From Beijerinckia indica subsp. indica ATCC 9039 (GTDB taxonomy: Bacteria; Pseudomonadota; Alphaproteobacteria; Rhizobiales; Beijerinckiaceae), in the NCBI RefSeq assembly GCF_000019845.1, contig NC_010581.1, positions 873,501 to 937,500 on the forward strand: a stretch of DNA of 64,000 nt. Direction: 5' to 3'. The first letter of the stretch is position 1; every line of letters starts with the position of its first letter. The notes under the pieces are model-generated. The model was not told where the DNA came from. It saw only the letters and a program-made list of their open reading frames with translations, and made no database searches. A program made the translations under genes and the position numbers. This document shows, one piece after another, positions 35,495 to 47,065 of this stretch.

Positions 35495-36778
35495 ATGACA
35501 CAGGCGCCGGATTGGTACCAGGCTGGCATGCCGCATATCTGGCTGCCCTATGCGCAAATGCAGACCACCTTACCGCCCTTGCCGGTGAAGGCGACGCAAG
35601 GCACGCGCATTCAATTGGCCGATGGCCGCATCCTGATTGACGGCATTGCGAGCTGGTGGACCGCCTGCCATGGTTACAATCACCCCGTTCTTCTGCAAGC
35701 GTTGACAGAACAGGCGAAATTGATGCCGCATGTCATGTTCGGCGGGCTCGTGCATGAGCCTGCCTTGCGGCTGGCGCGCCGTCTTGCCGATCTTTTACCG
35801 GGTGATCTCTCGCATGTCTTTTTTAGCGACAGCGGCTCGGTCGCGGTCGAAGTCGCGATGAAAATGGCGGTGCAATATTGGCTGAATCGAGGTGAGCGAG
35901 GGCGCAATCATTTTCTCAGTTTCAGATTTGGTTATCATGGAGATACATTCGCGACCATGGCCGTGTGCGATCCTGATGAAGGCATGCATAAACATTTCAG
36001 CGATGTGTTGATGCCTCAGACGATCGCCGATCTGCCACGCGGAGAGGAAGGTGAAGCTGTCTTTGCTAAGCTCTTGGAAATCGAGGCCGGCAAACTCGCC
36101 GGCATTATCGTCGAGCCTTTGGTTCAGGGCGCCGGTGGTATGGTCTTTCATGACCCCAGCACGCTGCAAATCTTGCGCAGACTCGCCGATCAGCATGGCC
36201 TCTTGCTGATTTTCGATGAGATTTTTACGGGGTTCGGCCGCACGGGCTCGATGTTCGCTTGTGAAGCAGCCGCGGTCGTGCCCGATATCATCACTTTATC
36301 CAAAGCGCTTACCGGCGGTACCTTGCCGCTCGCCGCGACCGTGGCCAGCACACGTATTTTTGAGGCTTTTCTGTCCGAGAAGGATATACATGCCTTGATG
36401 CATGGGCCAACCTTCATGGCCAATGCGCTCGCTTGTGCTGTTGCCAATGCCTCGCTTGATCTTTTTGCCAGCGAGCTGCGTCTCGAACAGGTGGCGCGGA
36501 TCGCGCTATGGCTGGAACAGGGTCTCGCGCCGTGCCGGAATCTTCCCGGTGTGTGTGATGTGCGTGTGAAGGGGGCAATCGGTGTTGTCGAACTTGATTG
36601 GATCGCTGATCTCAAGGGACTGAAACAGGCCTTGCTCGCGCAGCACGTTTGGATTCGTCCGTTCGGTCGTATCGTCTATCTGACCCCGGCTCTGACAATT
36701 GAGGAGGAGGATCTTGCGGGCCTGTGCCGAGCCATTGCAACAGTGTTGAAACAGCGCGATTGGTCGCAAGAATTTTAA
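35495..36778 (+). CDS. bioA: Adenosylmethionine-8-amino-7-oxononanoate aminotransferase
   Basis: A 427-aa class III PLP aminotransferase using SAM as amino donor to make 7,8-diaminopelargonate. Seen: HIWLPYAQM near the start, ASWWTACHGYNHP, FSDSGSVAVEVAMKMAVQYW, IFDEIFTGFGRTGSMFA, and the PLP Lys in TLSKALTGGTLPLA. Start ATG 35495 follows AAAGGCGAGG; the frame is open further upstream but without support. With bioF and bioD this gives the late biotin pathway; bioB is not in the window. Confidence 0.94.
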   Translation: MTQAPDWYQAGMPHIWLPYAQMQTTLPPLPVKATQGTRIQLADGRILIDGIASWWTACHGYNHPVLLQALTEQAKLMPHVMFGGLVHEPALRLARRLADLLPGDLSHVFFSDSGSVAVEVAMKMAVQYWLNRGERGRNHFLSFRFGYHGDTFATMAVCDPDEGMHKHFSDVLMPQTIADLPRGEEGEAVFAKLLEIEAGKLAGIIVEPLVQGAGGMVFHDPSTLQILRRLADQHGLLLIFDEIFTGFGRTGSMFACEAAAVVPDIITLSKALTGGTLPLAATVASTRIFEAFLSEKDIHALMHGPTFMANALACAVANASLDLFASELRLEQVARIALWLEQGLAPCRNLPGVCDVRVKGAIGVVELDWIADLKGLKQALLAQHVWIRPFGRIVYLTPALTIEEEDLAGLCRAIATVLKQRDWSQEF

Positions 36779-36966
36779 TGTTTTGGGGTCGGCGGAATCG
36801 GCAGCCAATGCGTGGCCCCGTGATAAGGCTCGGCATTGCGATCGAGCCAGGCCTGCAATATCGGGTTCCAGGAGATGAGTTCGACAACTTCTTCTGAACC
36901 TGCCTTGCAGGCGAGAATTTCCTCGCCATTCTTTGGCGCTGTCGAGAAAGGCTGCCATTCACTCAC
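36775..36966 (-). CDS. Small conserved hypothetical (DUF551-like opening)
   Basis: A 63-aa protein from GTG 36966 with AGGAG 8 nt upstream. The opening VSEWQPFSTAPKNGEEILA and the end ATHWLPIPPTPK are the pattern of small 'W-x-P-x-x-TAP' proteins related to DUF551, widespread in bacteria and phages, function unknown. Its stop overlaps the bioA stop by 4 nt in convergent orientation. Confidence 0.7.
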   Translation of the reverse strand: MSEWQPFSTAPKNGEEILACKAGSEEVVELISWNPILQAWLDRNAEPYHGATHWLPIPPTPKH

Positions 36967-37197
36967 GGGATCGACTCCTGAAACCATTCGCTTGCGTATC
37001 GCATGATGCCGATGCTGCAAGCAAAAGGCATTCCCAACCCACGGGGCTGGATTGGAGTGGGATGGCGCAAATCAAAGGTTCTTTTGATAAAAGAAAGCGG
37101 ACATCGTCGACTTTCCGGCCACATATGCTTTTGCCCGGCAAGCGGGCGTCCAGCGCCGCGGTGTGACCGCCGCGACATCGCGGAACCTATCGCTATG

Positions 37198-38256
37198 CTA
37201 GGCACCGAACAGCCAATTCAGTAAGAGAATTCGCCGGCCGATCAAGACGATCGGTACACAGACCAGAATCGTTACGGTAATGATCGGAAGAAATGATATT
37301 CCGGGGCCACCATACATCAACGGATTTGCGATATGAAGCCAGATGAAATCTAAGATCAATAAATGGAGAACATAGATACCGAGTGACAATTTCCCTAAAA
37401 AGACGAATGGCTTCAGAAGGATATCGGTGCGGAGTCGTGTCCATATCCAATTCAAGAACAAGTAAGCCAAGACGCTCATGATAATAATGAAAGGAGAGCC
37501 ATAGTCAATGAAGGTTGTGACCGCTGATTGCTGTCTGTCGGTCGCGAACCATGTTAGTCCCGCCGCAATCATTCCCGATGTGAAAAAAGCTGGCCCATGC
37601 CACCATTTCCCAACGAAATTTCCTTCTGCGAGAACGGCCCCTAGCACAAGATATCCAGCATAAGTGTTAGCCATTTGTGCAGTCACAAAAGAAATTCCGG
37701 AAATAGCGCCATGAGTGAGAATGCCAGCCATCTGGATGGCCTCACACAAGAACCATATGACCAGCAGTTGTGTCTTCATTGACATATTAACAGCGCGGTA
37801 AAACGCAGATAGGAATGGAATCACTAGATAAAGACCGGATATCATATAAAGAAACCATAAATGATATTTGCCGGATGCAGTGAAAAAGGCGGTGGTCATG
37901 TCCGAAATTGTTGCTTTTCCCCCGCTATCCACGAGACTATAGATAACAACCCAACCGACCAGGGGAATCAATGAGCGCGGCAAGCGCCGCAGGAGAAAGG
38001 TGTCCAGCCTCTCTATTTTTCTTGGGAGCAATAATGCGCCTGTTGTCATCACGAACAATGGCACGCATACGTGAGACAGGCTGTTATAAACATTGAGAAT
38101 TTGCCAGTCTAAGGCAGGAATTTTTTTGTAGGCGACTGAAAACGGAGCCGCTGTATGAACAGCTACGACAAGAAAAATGGCGATCCCTTTGACGAAGTCC
38201 AAGAAAGCATTGCGTTTCTTGTCATGAATATCACCAATATTAGCATCGTCACTCAT
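37198..38256 (-). CDS. Acyltransferase 3 family membrane protein
   Basis: A 352-aa integral membrane protein with about ten hydrophobic segments, of the acyltransferase-3 family (O-acetyltransferases such as WecH and OafA without the extra SGNH domain). The family's first motif FVKGIAIFLVVAVHTAAP contains the catalytic His; HVCVPLFVMTTGALLL and YHLWFLYMISGLYLVIPFL follow. It probably acetylates a surface polysaccharide or glycolipid. Start ATG 38256. The gene and its upstream region are visibly richer in A+T than gyrB or the bio genes beside it, a sign of possible lateral transfer. No mobility gene is adjacent. Confidence 0.82.
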   Translation of the reverse strand: MSDDANIGDIHDKKRNAFLDFVKGIAIFLVVAVHTAAPFSVAYKKIPALDWQILNVYNSLSHVCVPLFVMTTGALLLPRKIERLDTFLLRRLPRSLIPLVGWVVIYSLVDSGGKATISDMTTAFFTASGKYHLWFLYMISGLYLVIPFLSAFYRAVNMSMKTQLLVIWFLCEAIQMAGILTHGAISGISFVTAQMANTYAGYLVLGAVLAEGNFVGKWWHGPAFFTSGMIAAGLTWFATDRQQSAVTTFIDYGSPFIIIMSVLAYLFLNWIWTRLRTDILLKPFVFLGKLSLGIYVLHLLILDFIWLHIANPLMYGGPGISFLPIITVTILVCVPIVLIGRRILLLNWLFGA

Positions 38257-38268
38257 GCGATCTCTCAA

Positions 38269-38652
38269 GCCGTGAATTGAGAGATATGTTAGTTTCTCGC
38301 GAAAGTGAGAGCTAGTATGTTTTCAGTTGCAAATGAAACGGAAAATCTTGTTGTTTCATTTGCGCAACAAGTGGCCAGGATGCCGCCAGTCACGAAAACC
38401 GAATGGATGGACACTATTCTCTTGTTATTTCTTGGGTGTCCGATTGATGTGTGAATTTGCGGTCCGGTGACGGTGAGTTGATCGTTTTCACTGGCCGATA
38501 ATCTCTGCTTGTCGCTTTTTTGACTCAAGCTTGAAAGGCTCATCCGCAAGACACGCGTGCTTGCCATCACGCGTGTCCATTTAAAGAGTCTTGTAGAGAA
38601 TGTCGCTTTTGTTGATCTCTATCCGCCCATGTGTATTGAATGTGGGACAGTG
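38269..38652. other. AT-rich spacer with an inverted repeat
   Basis: No supported gene in these 384 nt. GACACGCGTG (38550-38559) and CACGCGTGTC (38568-38577) form a 10-bp stem with an 8-nt loop about 75 nt beyond the gyrB stop. It may end gyrB transcription, though no T-run follows on the minus strand. Confidence 0.45.
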
Positions 38653-41208
<2,556 letters not shown>

Positions 41209-41298
41209 TCATGGGCTTTGATTCACAAGGGAAAATACGGGCGTCATGAGGGCTGGAGGGAAATCCGTCGATGGCGTCGCACCGAACTTGCACGGGCC

Positions 41299-41343
41299 GC
41301 ATCGAATTGATCCCAAAGGGGCTTCCCATTGCGGGTTTGATGC
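41299..41343. repeat. Degenerate GATGC-bounded repeat, copy E
   Basis: GCATC (41299-41303) and GATGC (41339-41343) bound a CCCAAAGGGG / CCCATTGCGGG core in the gap between gyrB and the next plus-strand gene. It resembles the repeat at 22290-22329 and more weakly those at 13528, 25018 and 31879. Confidence 0.45.
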
Positions 41344-41374
41344 TGAGCCGACATAAATTGTACGGGAGACGACA

Positions 41375-41629
41375 ATGTCTGAAGCCAACGAATATCCGGA
41401 TGGCTATTTTATCGATTGGGACGGCAAGACGCGGCCGATCGCGCATCCGGGTAAGGGCTTGCGCTGTGAAGTGGATAAGAAATCAAAATATGTGATGGTC
41501 CTGAACAAATACGGCGGCCTCGACCATGAATCGACCTGGTATCCGACGGTCGCGGATGTCGAAAAAGCCGGGATCAAGGTGGTTCACGCCGATATTTCCG
41601 CGGCAATCAAAATTACCTCGCGAGATTGA
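41375..41629 (+). CDS. Small hypothetical protein
   Basis: An 84-aa soluble protein with a Trp/Tyr-rich beta pattern (YPDGYFIDWDGKTRPIAHPG) and no signal, membrane segment or known family. A GGGAGACGACA site precedes ATG 41375. It has its own promoter region and a clear terminator directly after, which supports a real transcribed gene. Confidence 0.6.
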   Translation: MSEANEYPDGYFIDWDGKTRPIAHPGKGLRCEVDKKSKYVMVLNKYGGLDHESTWYPTVADVEKAGIKVVHADISAAIKITSRD

Positions 41630-41638
41630 GATCAGCCC

Positions 41639-41666
41639 ATCGGACCGGGTTCACTCCCGGTCCGAT
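41639..41666 (+). terminator. Intrinsic terminator after the 84-aa gene
   Basis: ATCGGACCGGG and CCCGGTCCGAT form an 11-bp stem with a 6-nt loop followed by TTTCGTCTTTTCG. It lies between convergent stops and may serve the minus-strand gene at 41688 too. Confidence 0.82.
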
Positions 41667-41687
41667 TTTCGTCTTTTCGTCTCTCGC

Positions 41688-42113
41688 TTATTTCAAGCCC
41701 ATCATGCGGTCGCGTGGGCTGAGGTGACGCTCCGGGTGAGGGGCCTTGAGCCGGATTTGAAATTTGGTGATGCGGACAGGCGCGCCATTCGTGCAGGAGA
41801 CATCCGCCAGTTTGACATCCATATCGCCAGGACCCGCCGAAAAATCGGCAATGGTAACGCCTTCCGGCGTGGTAGCACGGACAAAAAGTGGAACGCCGAC
41901 ATCCTGGGCCTTGACGGTTTCCTCGACGGGTTTGATCTGATCACCCTCGAAAGCCGGTGAAGCGAGTTGGAATTCCGCCAGAAAGCGATTGCGCTCAACA
42001 GATTTTTCCGGGCTTGCCGGCTGCGCGCAGGAATAGATACGCAGCGTAGCGCCCGCTAGAGCCGTTTTGATCTCTTCAACATTGGCTTGCGCATAGGCTT
42101 CGGCCAGTTTCAT
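41688..42113 (-). CDS. Unknown protein, tandem paralogue 1
   Basis: A 141-aa protein without a family I can name. The core LAEAYAQANVEEIKTALAGA, TLRIYSCAQP, VPLFVRATTPEGVTIADFS and KLADVSCTNGAPVRI is shared with the neighbouring gene at 42332-42817, about half identical by eye. Two Cys (in YSC and VSC) are kept in both. No signal peptide. Start ATG 42113 chosen by alignment with the paralogue. Mostly beta structure is predicted from the alternating pattern. It lies downstream of the paralogue but is separated from it by a terminator. Confidence 0.68.
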   Translation of the reverse strand: MKLAEAYAQANVEEIKTALAGATLRIYSCAQPASPEKSVERNRFLAEFQLASPAFEGDQIKPVEETVKAQDVGVPLFVRATTPEGVTIADFSAGPGDMDVKLADVSCTNGAPVRITKFQIRLKAPHPERHLSPRDRMMGLK

Positions 42114-42212
42114 GACTTGGTCCTCGCTACCGTCGATTCCCGGTGACGCCGCATAGTTGGTCAAGGAAAAGACGCCAGATCAAGATGCGGCAGGAAGACA
42201 CATTAAAGCAAA

Positions 42213-42241
42213 AAAAGGACCGGCTTTCGCCGGTCCTTTTT
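42213..42241 (-). terminator. Intrinsic terminator between the tandem paralogues
   Basis: AAAAGGACCGGC and GCCGGTCCTTTT form a 12-bp stem with a TTTC loop, flanked by A/T runs on both sides, so it works on the minus strand after the stop at 42332. Confidence 0.88.
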
Positions 42242-42331
42242 AGTATTCGTTGATCATCAGTGCACATTTACCGATTGCCTGAGGAGGCAATCGGAAACGA
42301 GTGTGCAAACACGACAAATAAGGATCAAATC

Positions 42332-42817
42332 TTACTTGGTCTTGCGGGACGCGAAATCAGCGTTCCAGGCATAGGTGTTCTCATGCGAGAGCTGAGTAAT
42401 GCCGAACTTGTCGACCATCTTATCACGCGGGTTCACCGGCATGACGCCATTGGCGACACCCGGGCGGACCTGGAACAGGGTGATCTTGATGGGAGCACCC
42501 TTCGAGCAGGACACTTCGGCGAGCTTGATGTCGGAATCGCCAGGGCCCGTGCTGAAATCGCCGATCACGGCGCCGTCAGGGGTTGTGGCGCGGGAGAACA
42601 GAGGGGTACCAACGTTCTTGGCCACGAAAGCTTCGGCGACATTCGCCTGATCGCCTTCAATGCCGCTCAGCACGCATTCGCCGAGAAGGCCGTTGCGGAT
42701 GATCGGCTTGTCCGCATTTTCGGGCTGCGGGCAGGAATAAATACGCAAGGTCGCGCCAGCGAGCGCCGCCTTGATTTCGTCCACGCTCTTGTTGGCATAG
42801 GCCTCGGCCAGCTGCAT
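42332..42817 (-). CDS. Unknown protein, tandem paralogue 2
   Basis: A 161-aa homologue of the 41688-42113 product. It has the same order: LAEAYANKSVDEIKAALAGA, TLRIYSCPQP, TPLFSRATTPDGAVIGDFS, KLAEVSCSKGAPIKI. A C-terminal extension of about 20 residues (with SHENTYAWNADF) is unique to this copy. Start ATG 42817 follows GAGGAG by 8-9 nt. A large inverted repeat and a perfect palindrome lie upstream (42889-43017), so this copy may be the regulated lead gene. Function unknown. Confidence 0.72.
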   Translation of the reverse strand: MQLAEAYANKSVDEIKAALAGATLRIYSCPQPENADKPIIRNGLLGECVLSGIEGDQANVAEAFVAKNVGTPLFSRATTPDGAVIGDFSTGPGDSDIKLAEVSCSKGAPIKITLFQVRPGVANGVMPVNPRDKMVDKFGITQLSHENTYAWNADFASRKTK

Positions 42818-42888
42818 GTAAGCTTCTCCTCAATGTTGAACAAAGCAATTGTGGAGAGGCAAATAACAGACCAATGACAGAGCAGCAA

Positions 42889-42937
42889 GGCCTAAGTAGA
42901 ACACAAAAATGAACGTCTACAACCTCGACCTTAGGCC
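42889..42937. promoter_or_regulatory. Nested inverted repeat upstream of the paralogue gene
   Basis: GGCCTAAG (42889-42896) pairs with CTTAGGCC (42930-42937), and inside it GTAGA pairs with TCTAC. It lies about 70 nt upstream of ATG 42817 and could be a leader structure or operator. Confidence 0.4.
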
Positions 42938-43003
42938 CTAAACATCTGGGCGGTGCTAGGGTCGGGGCAGCTTTCGTTAAAGCTATTCCTTTTTGTAAAT
43001 CGC

Positions 43004-43017
43004 ATTTTACGTAAAAT
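43004..43017. promoter_or_regulatory. Perfect 14-bp palindrome
   Basis: ATTTTACGTAAAAT is a perfect palindrome in the spacer after the clpB terminator and upstream of the tandem-paralogue transcript. The AT-rich dyad is typical of a dimeric repressor site; its owner is unknown. Confidence 0.4.
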
Positions 43018-43018
43018 C

Positions 43019-43054
43019 AAGTCCCCGGTCCATTTTAAATGGGACCGGGGACTT
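43019..43054 (-). terminator. clpB terminator
   Basis: AAGTCCCCGGTCC and GGACCGGGGACTT form a 13-bp stem with AT-rich apical pairing, directly after the clpB stop at 43065. On the minus strand it is followed by GATTTTA. Confidence 0.8.
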
Positions 43055-43064
43055 TAATTTCGGC

Positions 43065-45662
43065 TTATTCCGCCGCGACTTGCATCGCTTTGTCACCGAT
43101 CAGCAAGCCATTGGGCGAGGCACCAATGGTGACGGTCTCGCCATCGTGGATCGTGCCGGCGAGGATCTGCTCGGCGAGCGGATCCTGAACATTTTTCTGG
43201 ATCACCCGCTTCAGCGGCCGCGCCCCATAGGCGGGATCATAGCCTTTCTCAGCGAGCCAGGTGCGGGCTTCCGGCGTCAGGTCGAGCTGGATCTTGCGCT
43301 CTTCCAGAAGCCTGCCGAGTCGGCTGAACTGAATGTCAACAATCTGGTCCATATCCTCGCGCCGCAACCGGTGGAACAGGATGATCTCGTCAATCCGGTT
43401 GAGGAATTCGGGCCGAAAATGATTGCGCACCACCTGCATGACTTCCGTCTGGACGGCGGAGGAATCCTCACCTTCCTTCTGGAGGACCAGGAATTCAGCA
43501 CCGAGATTGGAGGTCATGACGATCAGGACATTGCGGAAATCGACTGTCCTGCCCTGGCCATCAGTCAGACGTCCATCGTCCAGCACTTGCAGGAGGACAT
43601 TGAACACATCCGGATGCGCTTTCTCGATCTCGTCGAACAAAACCACCTGATAGGGGCGGCGGCGCACCGCCTCGGTCAGGGCGCCACCTTCCTCATAACC
43701 GACATAGCCGGGAGGGGCGCCAATCAACCGCGCGACCGAATGTTTCTCCATATATTCGGACATGTCGATACGCAGCAGCGCGCTTTCATCATCGAACAGG
43801 AAGCCAGCCAGCGCCTTGGTCAGTTCGGTCTTGCCGACGCCGGTCGGTCCTAAGAACATGAACGAACCGATCGGCCGATTGGCATCCTGCAAGCCGGCCC
43901 GCGCGCGACGGACGGCCGTCGAGACGGCCTTGACCGCTTCCGCCTGACCGACCACGCGCTTGGCGAGAAATTCCTCCATATGCAGGAGCTTCTCGCGCTC
44001 GCCCTCGAGCATTTTGTCCACCGGCACACCGGTCCAGCGGGAGACGACCTGCGCGACATGATCGGCAGTCACCGCTTCCTCGACCAGGACATCGCCGCGC
44101 TTGCCCTCGAATTCGGTAAGCTGCTGTTCCAGACCCGGAATAATGCCATAGGTCAATTCACCAGCGCGCTGGAATTCGCCGCGGCGCTGCGCCTGGACGA
44201 GCTCATTGCGGGCCGCTTCCAATTGCTCCTTGAGCTTTTGTTCGGAACCAAGCTTGTCCTTTTCAGCATGCCAGCGCGTGTTCAGCGCGTCGGAACGCTC
44301 CTGCAATTCCGCCAATTCGCTTTCGAGCCGGATCAGCCGATCCTTCGAGGCCGGGTCGCTTTCCTTTTTCAAGGCTTCCTGCTCGATTTTGAGCTGGATG
44401 ATCCGGCGATCGAGTTCGTCAAGTTCCTCGGGCTTCGAATCGACCTGCATGCGCAACCGCGAGCCAGCCTCGTCGATGAGATCGATGGCTTTGTCTGGAA
44501 GGAAACGGTCGGTGATATAGCGGTTGGACAAAGTCGCCGCCGCGACAATCGCCGCGTCGGTGATCCGCACGCCATGATGCAGTTCGTATTTTTCTTTCAG
44601 GCCGCGCAGGATCGAAATCGTATCGGCGACAGTCGGCTCGGTGACGAAGACCGGCTGGAAACGCCGGGCGAGCGCCGCGTCCTTTTCGACATGTTTGCGA
44701 TATTCATCGAGCGTCGTCGCGCCGACGCAATGCAATTCGCCACGCGCCAGGGCCGGTTTCAGGAGGTTCGAGGCATCCATCGCCCCCTCCGTTTTGCCCG
44801 CGCCGACCAGCGTATGCATTTCATCGATGAACAGGATGATGCCGCCTTCGGCCGCCTGGACTTCGTTGAGAATGGCTTTCAGCCGTTCCTCGAATTCACC
44901 GCGATATTTTGCGCCGGCGATCAGCGAACCCATGTCGAGGGCGAGCAGGCGTTTGTCGCGCAGGCTTTCCGGCACGTCACCATTGACGATGCGCAAAGCC
45001 AGGCCTTCGACGATGGCGGTCTTGCCAACGCCAGGCTCACCGATCAGAACCGGATTGTTCTTTGTACGGCGGGACAGGACCTGGATGGTACGGCGGATTT
45101 CCTCGTCGCGGCCGATGACCGGATCAAGCGCGCCGGAACGCGCGGCCTCGGTCAGGTCGCGAGCATATTTCTTCAAGGCATCATAGGCATTTTCCGCTGT
45201 CGCGCTATCGGCAGTGCGGCCCTTACGCAATTGTTCGATGGCGGCACCCAGGCTCTGCGGCGTAACGCCGGCCTTTTCCAAAATCTTGCCAGCTTCCGCG
45301 CTCTTCTCCATGGCCAGAGCGAGCAGGAGCCGTTCGACCGTGACGAAGGAATCACCGGCTTTCTGGGCGATCTTTTCAGCATTTTCGAAAATGCGGGCGG
45401 TGGTCGGCGCCAGATAGACCTGACCGGCACCCGAGCCTTGCACCTTCGGCAATTTGGCCAGCGCCAGTTCGGTCTGCGTGAGGGCGTCACGCGAACGTCC
45501 GCCCGCGCGGTCGATCAAGCCGGCGGCCAGCCCCTCGGGATCGTCAAGCAGGACCTTCAATAAATGTTCTGGGGTAAATTGCTGGTGGTTTTCGCGCTGG
45601 GCAAGCGACTGCGCGCTCTGAATGAAACCACGAGTGCGGTCGGTATATTTTTCGAAATTCAT
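43065..45662 (-). CDS. clpB: ClpB disaggregase
   Basis: An 865-aa AAA+ chaperone that, with DnaK, rescues aggregated proteins. In order: N-terminal Clp repeat domain (1-150), first AAA+ domain with [15 protein letters not shown], coiled-coil M domain (about 405-525, rich in Glu/Leu/Arg), and second AAA+ domain with [15 protein letters not shown] and [12 protein letters not shown]. Full family length. Start ATG 45662 follows GGAGGAGA by 3-4 nt. A plausible heat-shock sigma (RpoH) promoter lies about 120 nt upstream. Confidence 0.97.
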   Translation of the reverse strand: MNFEKYTDRTRGFIQSAQSLAQRENHQQFTPEHLLKVLLDDPEGLAAGLIDRAGGRSRDALTQTELALAKLPKVQGSGAGQVYLAPTTARIFENAEKIAQKAGDSFVTVERLLLALAMEKSAEAGKILEKAGVTPQSLGAAIEQLRKGRTADSATAENAYDALKKYARDLTEAARSGALDPVIGRDEEIRRTIQVLSRRTKNNPVLIGEPGVGKTAIVEGLALRIVNGDVPESLRDKRLLALDMGSLIAGAKYRGEFEERLKAILNEVQAAEGGIILFIDEMHTLVGAGKTEGAMDASNLLKPALARGELHCVGATTLDEYRKHVEKDAALARRFQPVFVTEPTVADTISILRGLKEKYELHHGVRITDAAIVAAATLSNRYITDRFLPDKAIDLIDEAGSRLRMQVDSKPEELDELDRRIIQLKIEQEALKKESDPASKDRLIRLESELAELQERSDALNTRWHAEKDKLGSEQKLKEQLEAARNELVQAQRRGEFQRAGELTYGIIPGLEQQLTEFEGKRGDVLVEEAVTADHVAQVVSRWTGVPVDKMLEGEREKLLHMEEFLAKRVVGQAEAVKAVSTAVRRARAGLQDANRPIGSFMFLGPTGVGKTELTKALAGFLFDDESALLRIDMSEYMEKHSVARLIGAPPGYVGYEEGGALTEAVRRRPYQVVLFDEIEKAHPDVFNVLLQVLDDGRLTDGQGRTVDFRNVLIVMTSNLGAEFLVLQKEGEDSSAVQTEVMQVVRNHFRPEFLNRIDEIILFHRLRREDMDQIVDIQFSRLGRLLEERKIQLDLTPEARTWLAEKGYDPAYGARPLKRVIQKNVQDPLAEQILAGTIHDGETVTIGASPNGLLIGDKAMQVAAE

Positions 45663-45780
45663 ACTTCTCCTCCAGCGTCTGAAACGATCCCGTAGCGATC
45701 ATTCGTGACGAACTAGACCTTGGCCCCTTACGGCGACCATTGAAACCGGCGGTCATGATCATGGTCGCCAGTATGAGAGG

Positions 45781-45810
45781 CATGTAGGAAGCGGCCTTAT
45801 TTTCGCCAAG
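45781..45810 (-). promoter_or_regulatory. Putative RpoH (sigma-32) promoter of clpB
   Basis: On the minus strand CTTG (45810-45807) is followed after 18 nt by CCTACATG (45788-45781). This is close to the alphaproteobacterial RpoH pattern CTTG-N17/18-CYTATNT. Its place upstream of clpB, a standard RpoH target, supports the call. One base of the -10 differs from consensus. Confidence 0.5.
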
Positions 45811-45861
45811 TGGCGGAAAGTCGCGGCTGAGCATATTTAAGAGCCCTTTCGCGATTTCCGT

Positions 45862-45913
45862 ATCACGAAAAAGCTATAAGGTTTTGATAAAACGCATTTT
45901 CTTGACGCGAAGG
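45862..45913. repeat. Second dispersed repeat family, partial copy
   Basis: A 52-nt stretch with GAAAAAGCT, TTTTG, and TTCTTGACGCG in this order matches 50945-50995 at roughly three quarters of positions by eye. Both lie in gaps. It looks like the rhizobial-order repeat type that ends in GATGCTCTAG; this copy is truncated before that end. Confidence 0.6.
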
Positions 45914-45968
45914 GAATTCCCTCCGACCAAGGACATGCCCAAGAAAAAGCGCCGCTCATGCTTAAAAA

Positions 45969-45992
45969 GAAACCCCGCCGAAGCGAGGTTTC
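45969..45992 (-). terminator. Terminator of the DUF4167 gene
   Basis: On the minus strand GAAACCTCGC-TTCG-GCGGGGTTTC is a 10-bp stem (one U-G pair) with a stable UUCG loop followed by TTTTTAAG. It lies 35 nt after the stop at 46028. Confidence 0.85.
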
Positions 45993-46027
45993 TTCCATTT
46001 CCTAAAATTGCTATGGACGAGCCGGTT

Positions 46028-47065
46028 TCAATCGCCGACGGGATCCGTGGCATTGGCCGTATCATTGGAGAAACCCTGCTCGACAGCCATTTCCGCCTTG
46101 GTGCGACGGCGGCGGCGGGGGCGCAGGTGGAAACCCGTCACTTCCTCATTGTTGCTTTCGGATGTGTTGCTGACGATACCAGGAAGCGTGTCGAGTCCCG
46201 GGTCTTGATGACGCGGTTCCTGATTGCGCGTTTCCTGAGAAGGTTGCAGGCGGACGGGCGCGGTGATGAAAGCGGGCAGGGCGCCTTGCGTATCCAGCGG
46301 CTCGGTGGCGGGTTGACGGGTGTCCTCGCGCTGTGAAAAACGCTCGCCGCGTGATTGGCCTTCGCCATGATAATCGCGGTTACCGCGCCCGCGCGAACGA
46401 TGTGTCTGTTCGCGAGGTTGTTGATGCTCTTGCTGGCCGCGCTCCTCGTTATTGCGTTCGCGGCGTTCCTGATAGGAAGAGCGTTCCTGATAGGACCGTT
46501 CTTGCCGTTCTTGATGTGGGCGCTCCTGATGCGAGCGTTCTTGGAATGAACGATCCTGATAGGACCGCTCCTGGCGGGTTTCCTGACGTTGGCTCCGCTC
46601 GGGCCGTTCGTAATTCGGCCTGTCCCCGCCATTATTGCTATAAAAGGAACGGTCTGCATAAGGCTGTGCGTTGGAGCCGCCCGAAGTTGCCGCCGGGAAA
46701 CGTTCCAGAGGCGAGGCGAAACGATCCGGCACGCCGCCGAAATCGTCCTCATCCTCTTCGGTTTCCTCGACATCGCTTTCGCCGGCTGCGCGTTGATAGC
46801 CATTGGCAGCTTGTTGCTGGGCTTGCTGCGCCGCTGCGATCAGGCGGAAATAATGTTCGGCGTGTTGAAGATAGCTCTCCGCCATGACCGGATCGCCGGC
46901 GGATTGCGCATCGCGCGCCAGTTGCAGATATTTTTCGCCAATATGATGAGCCGTGCCGCGAATCTTCACGTCGGGTCCGTTCGACTCGTAGGAACGTGTG
47001 AGCGGATTGGGGCCTTTCCGATTGTTCGGACGACCACGCATACGTTTATTCTGACCTGGTCTCAT
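46028..47065 (-). CDS. DUF4167 domain protein with Arg/Gln/Glu-rich repeats
   Basis: A 345-aa basic protein. The N-terminal DUF4167 domain (about 1-85) begins MRPGQNKRMRGRPNN and contains RGTAHHIGEKYLQLARDAQS and DPVMAESYLQHAEHYFRLI. From about residue 120 the chain is low-complexity, with short repeats around QERS/QDRS, then Arg-rich segments and a final RPRRRRRTKAEM motif. It looks RNA-binding or ribosome-related by composition, but the role is not established. The neighbourhood with prmC is conserved in this order. Start ATG 47065 is preferred to the frame extension at 47104. Confidence 0.85.
   Translation of the reverse strand: MRPGQNKRMRGRPNNRKGPNPLTRSYESNGPDVKIRGTAHHIGEKYLQLARDAQSAGDPVMAESYLQHAEHYFRLIAAAQQAQQQAANGYQRAAGESDVEETEEDEDDFGGVPDRFASPLERFPAATSGGSNAQPYADRSFYSNNGGDRPNYERPERSQRQETRQERSYQDRSFQERSHQERPHQERQERSYQERSSYQERRERNNEERGQQEHQQPREQTHRSRGRGNRDYHGEGQSRGERFSQREDTRQPATEPLDTQGALPAFITAPVRLQPSQETRNQEPRHQDPGLDTLPGIVSNTSESNNEEVTGFHLRPRRRRRTKAEMAVEQGFSNDTANATDPVGD

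Noticed and set aside
43980..45563. 527-codon plus-strand open frame
   Set aside because: Antisense shadow of clpB caused by high-GC codon bias.
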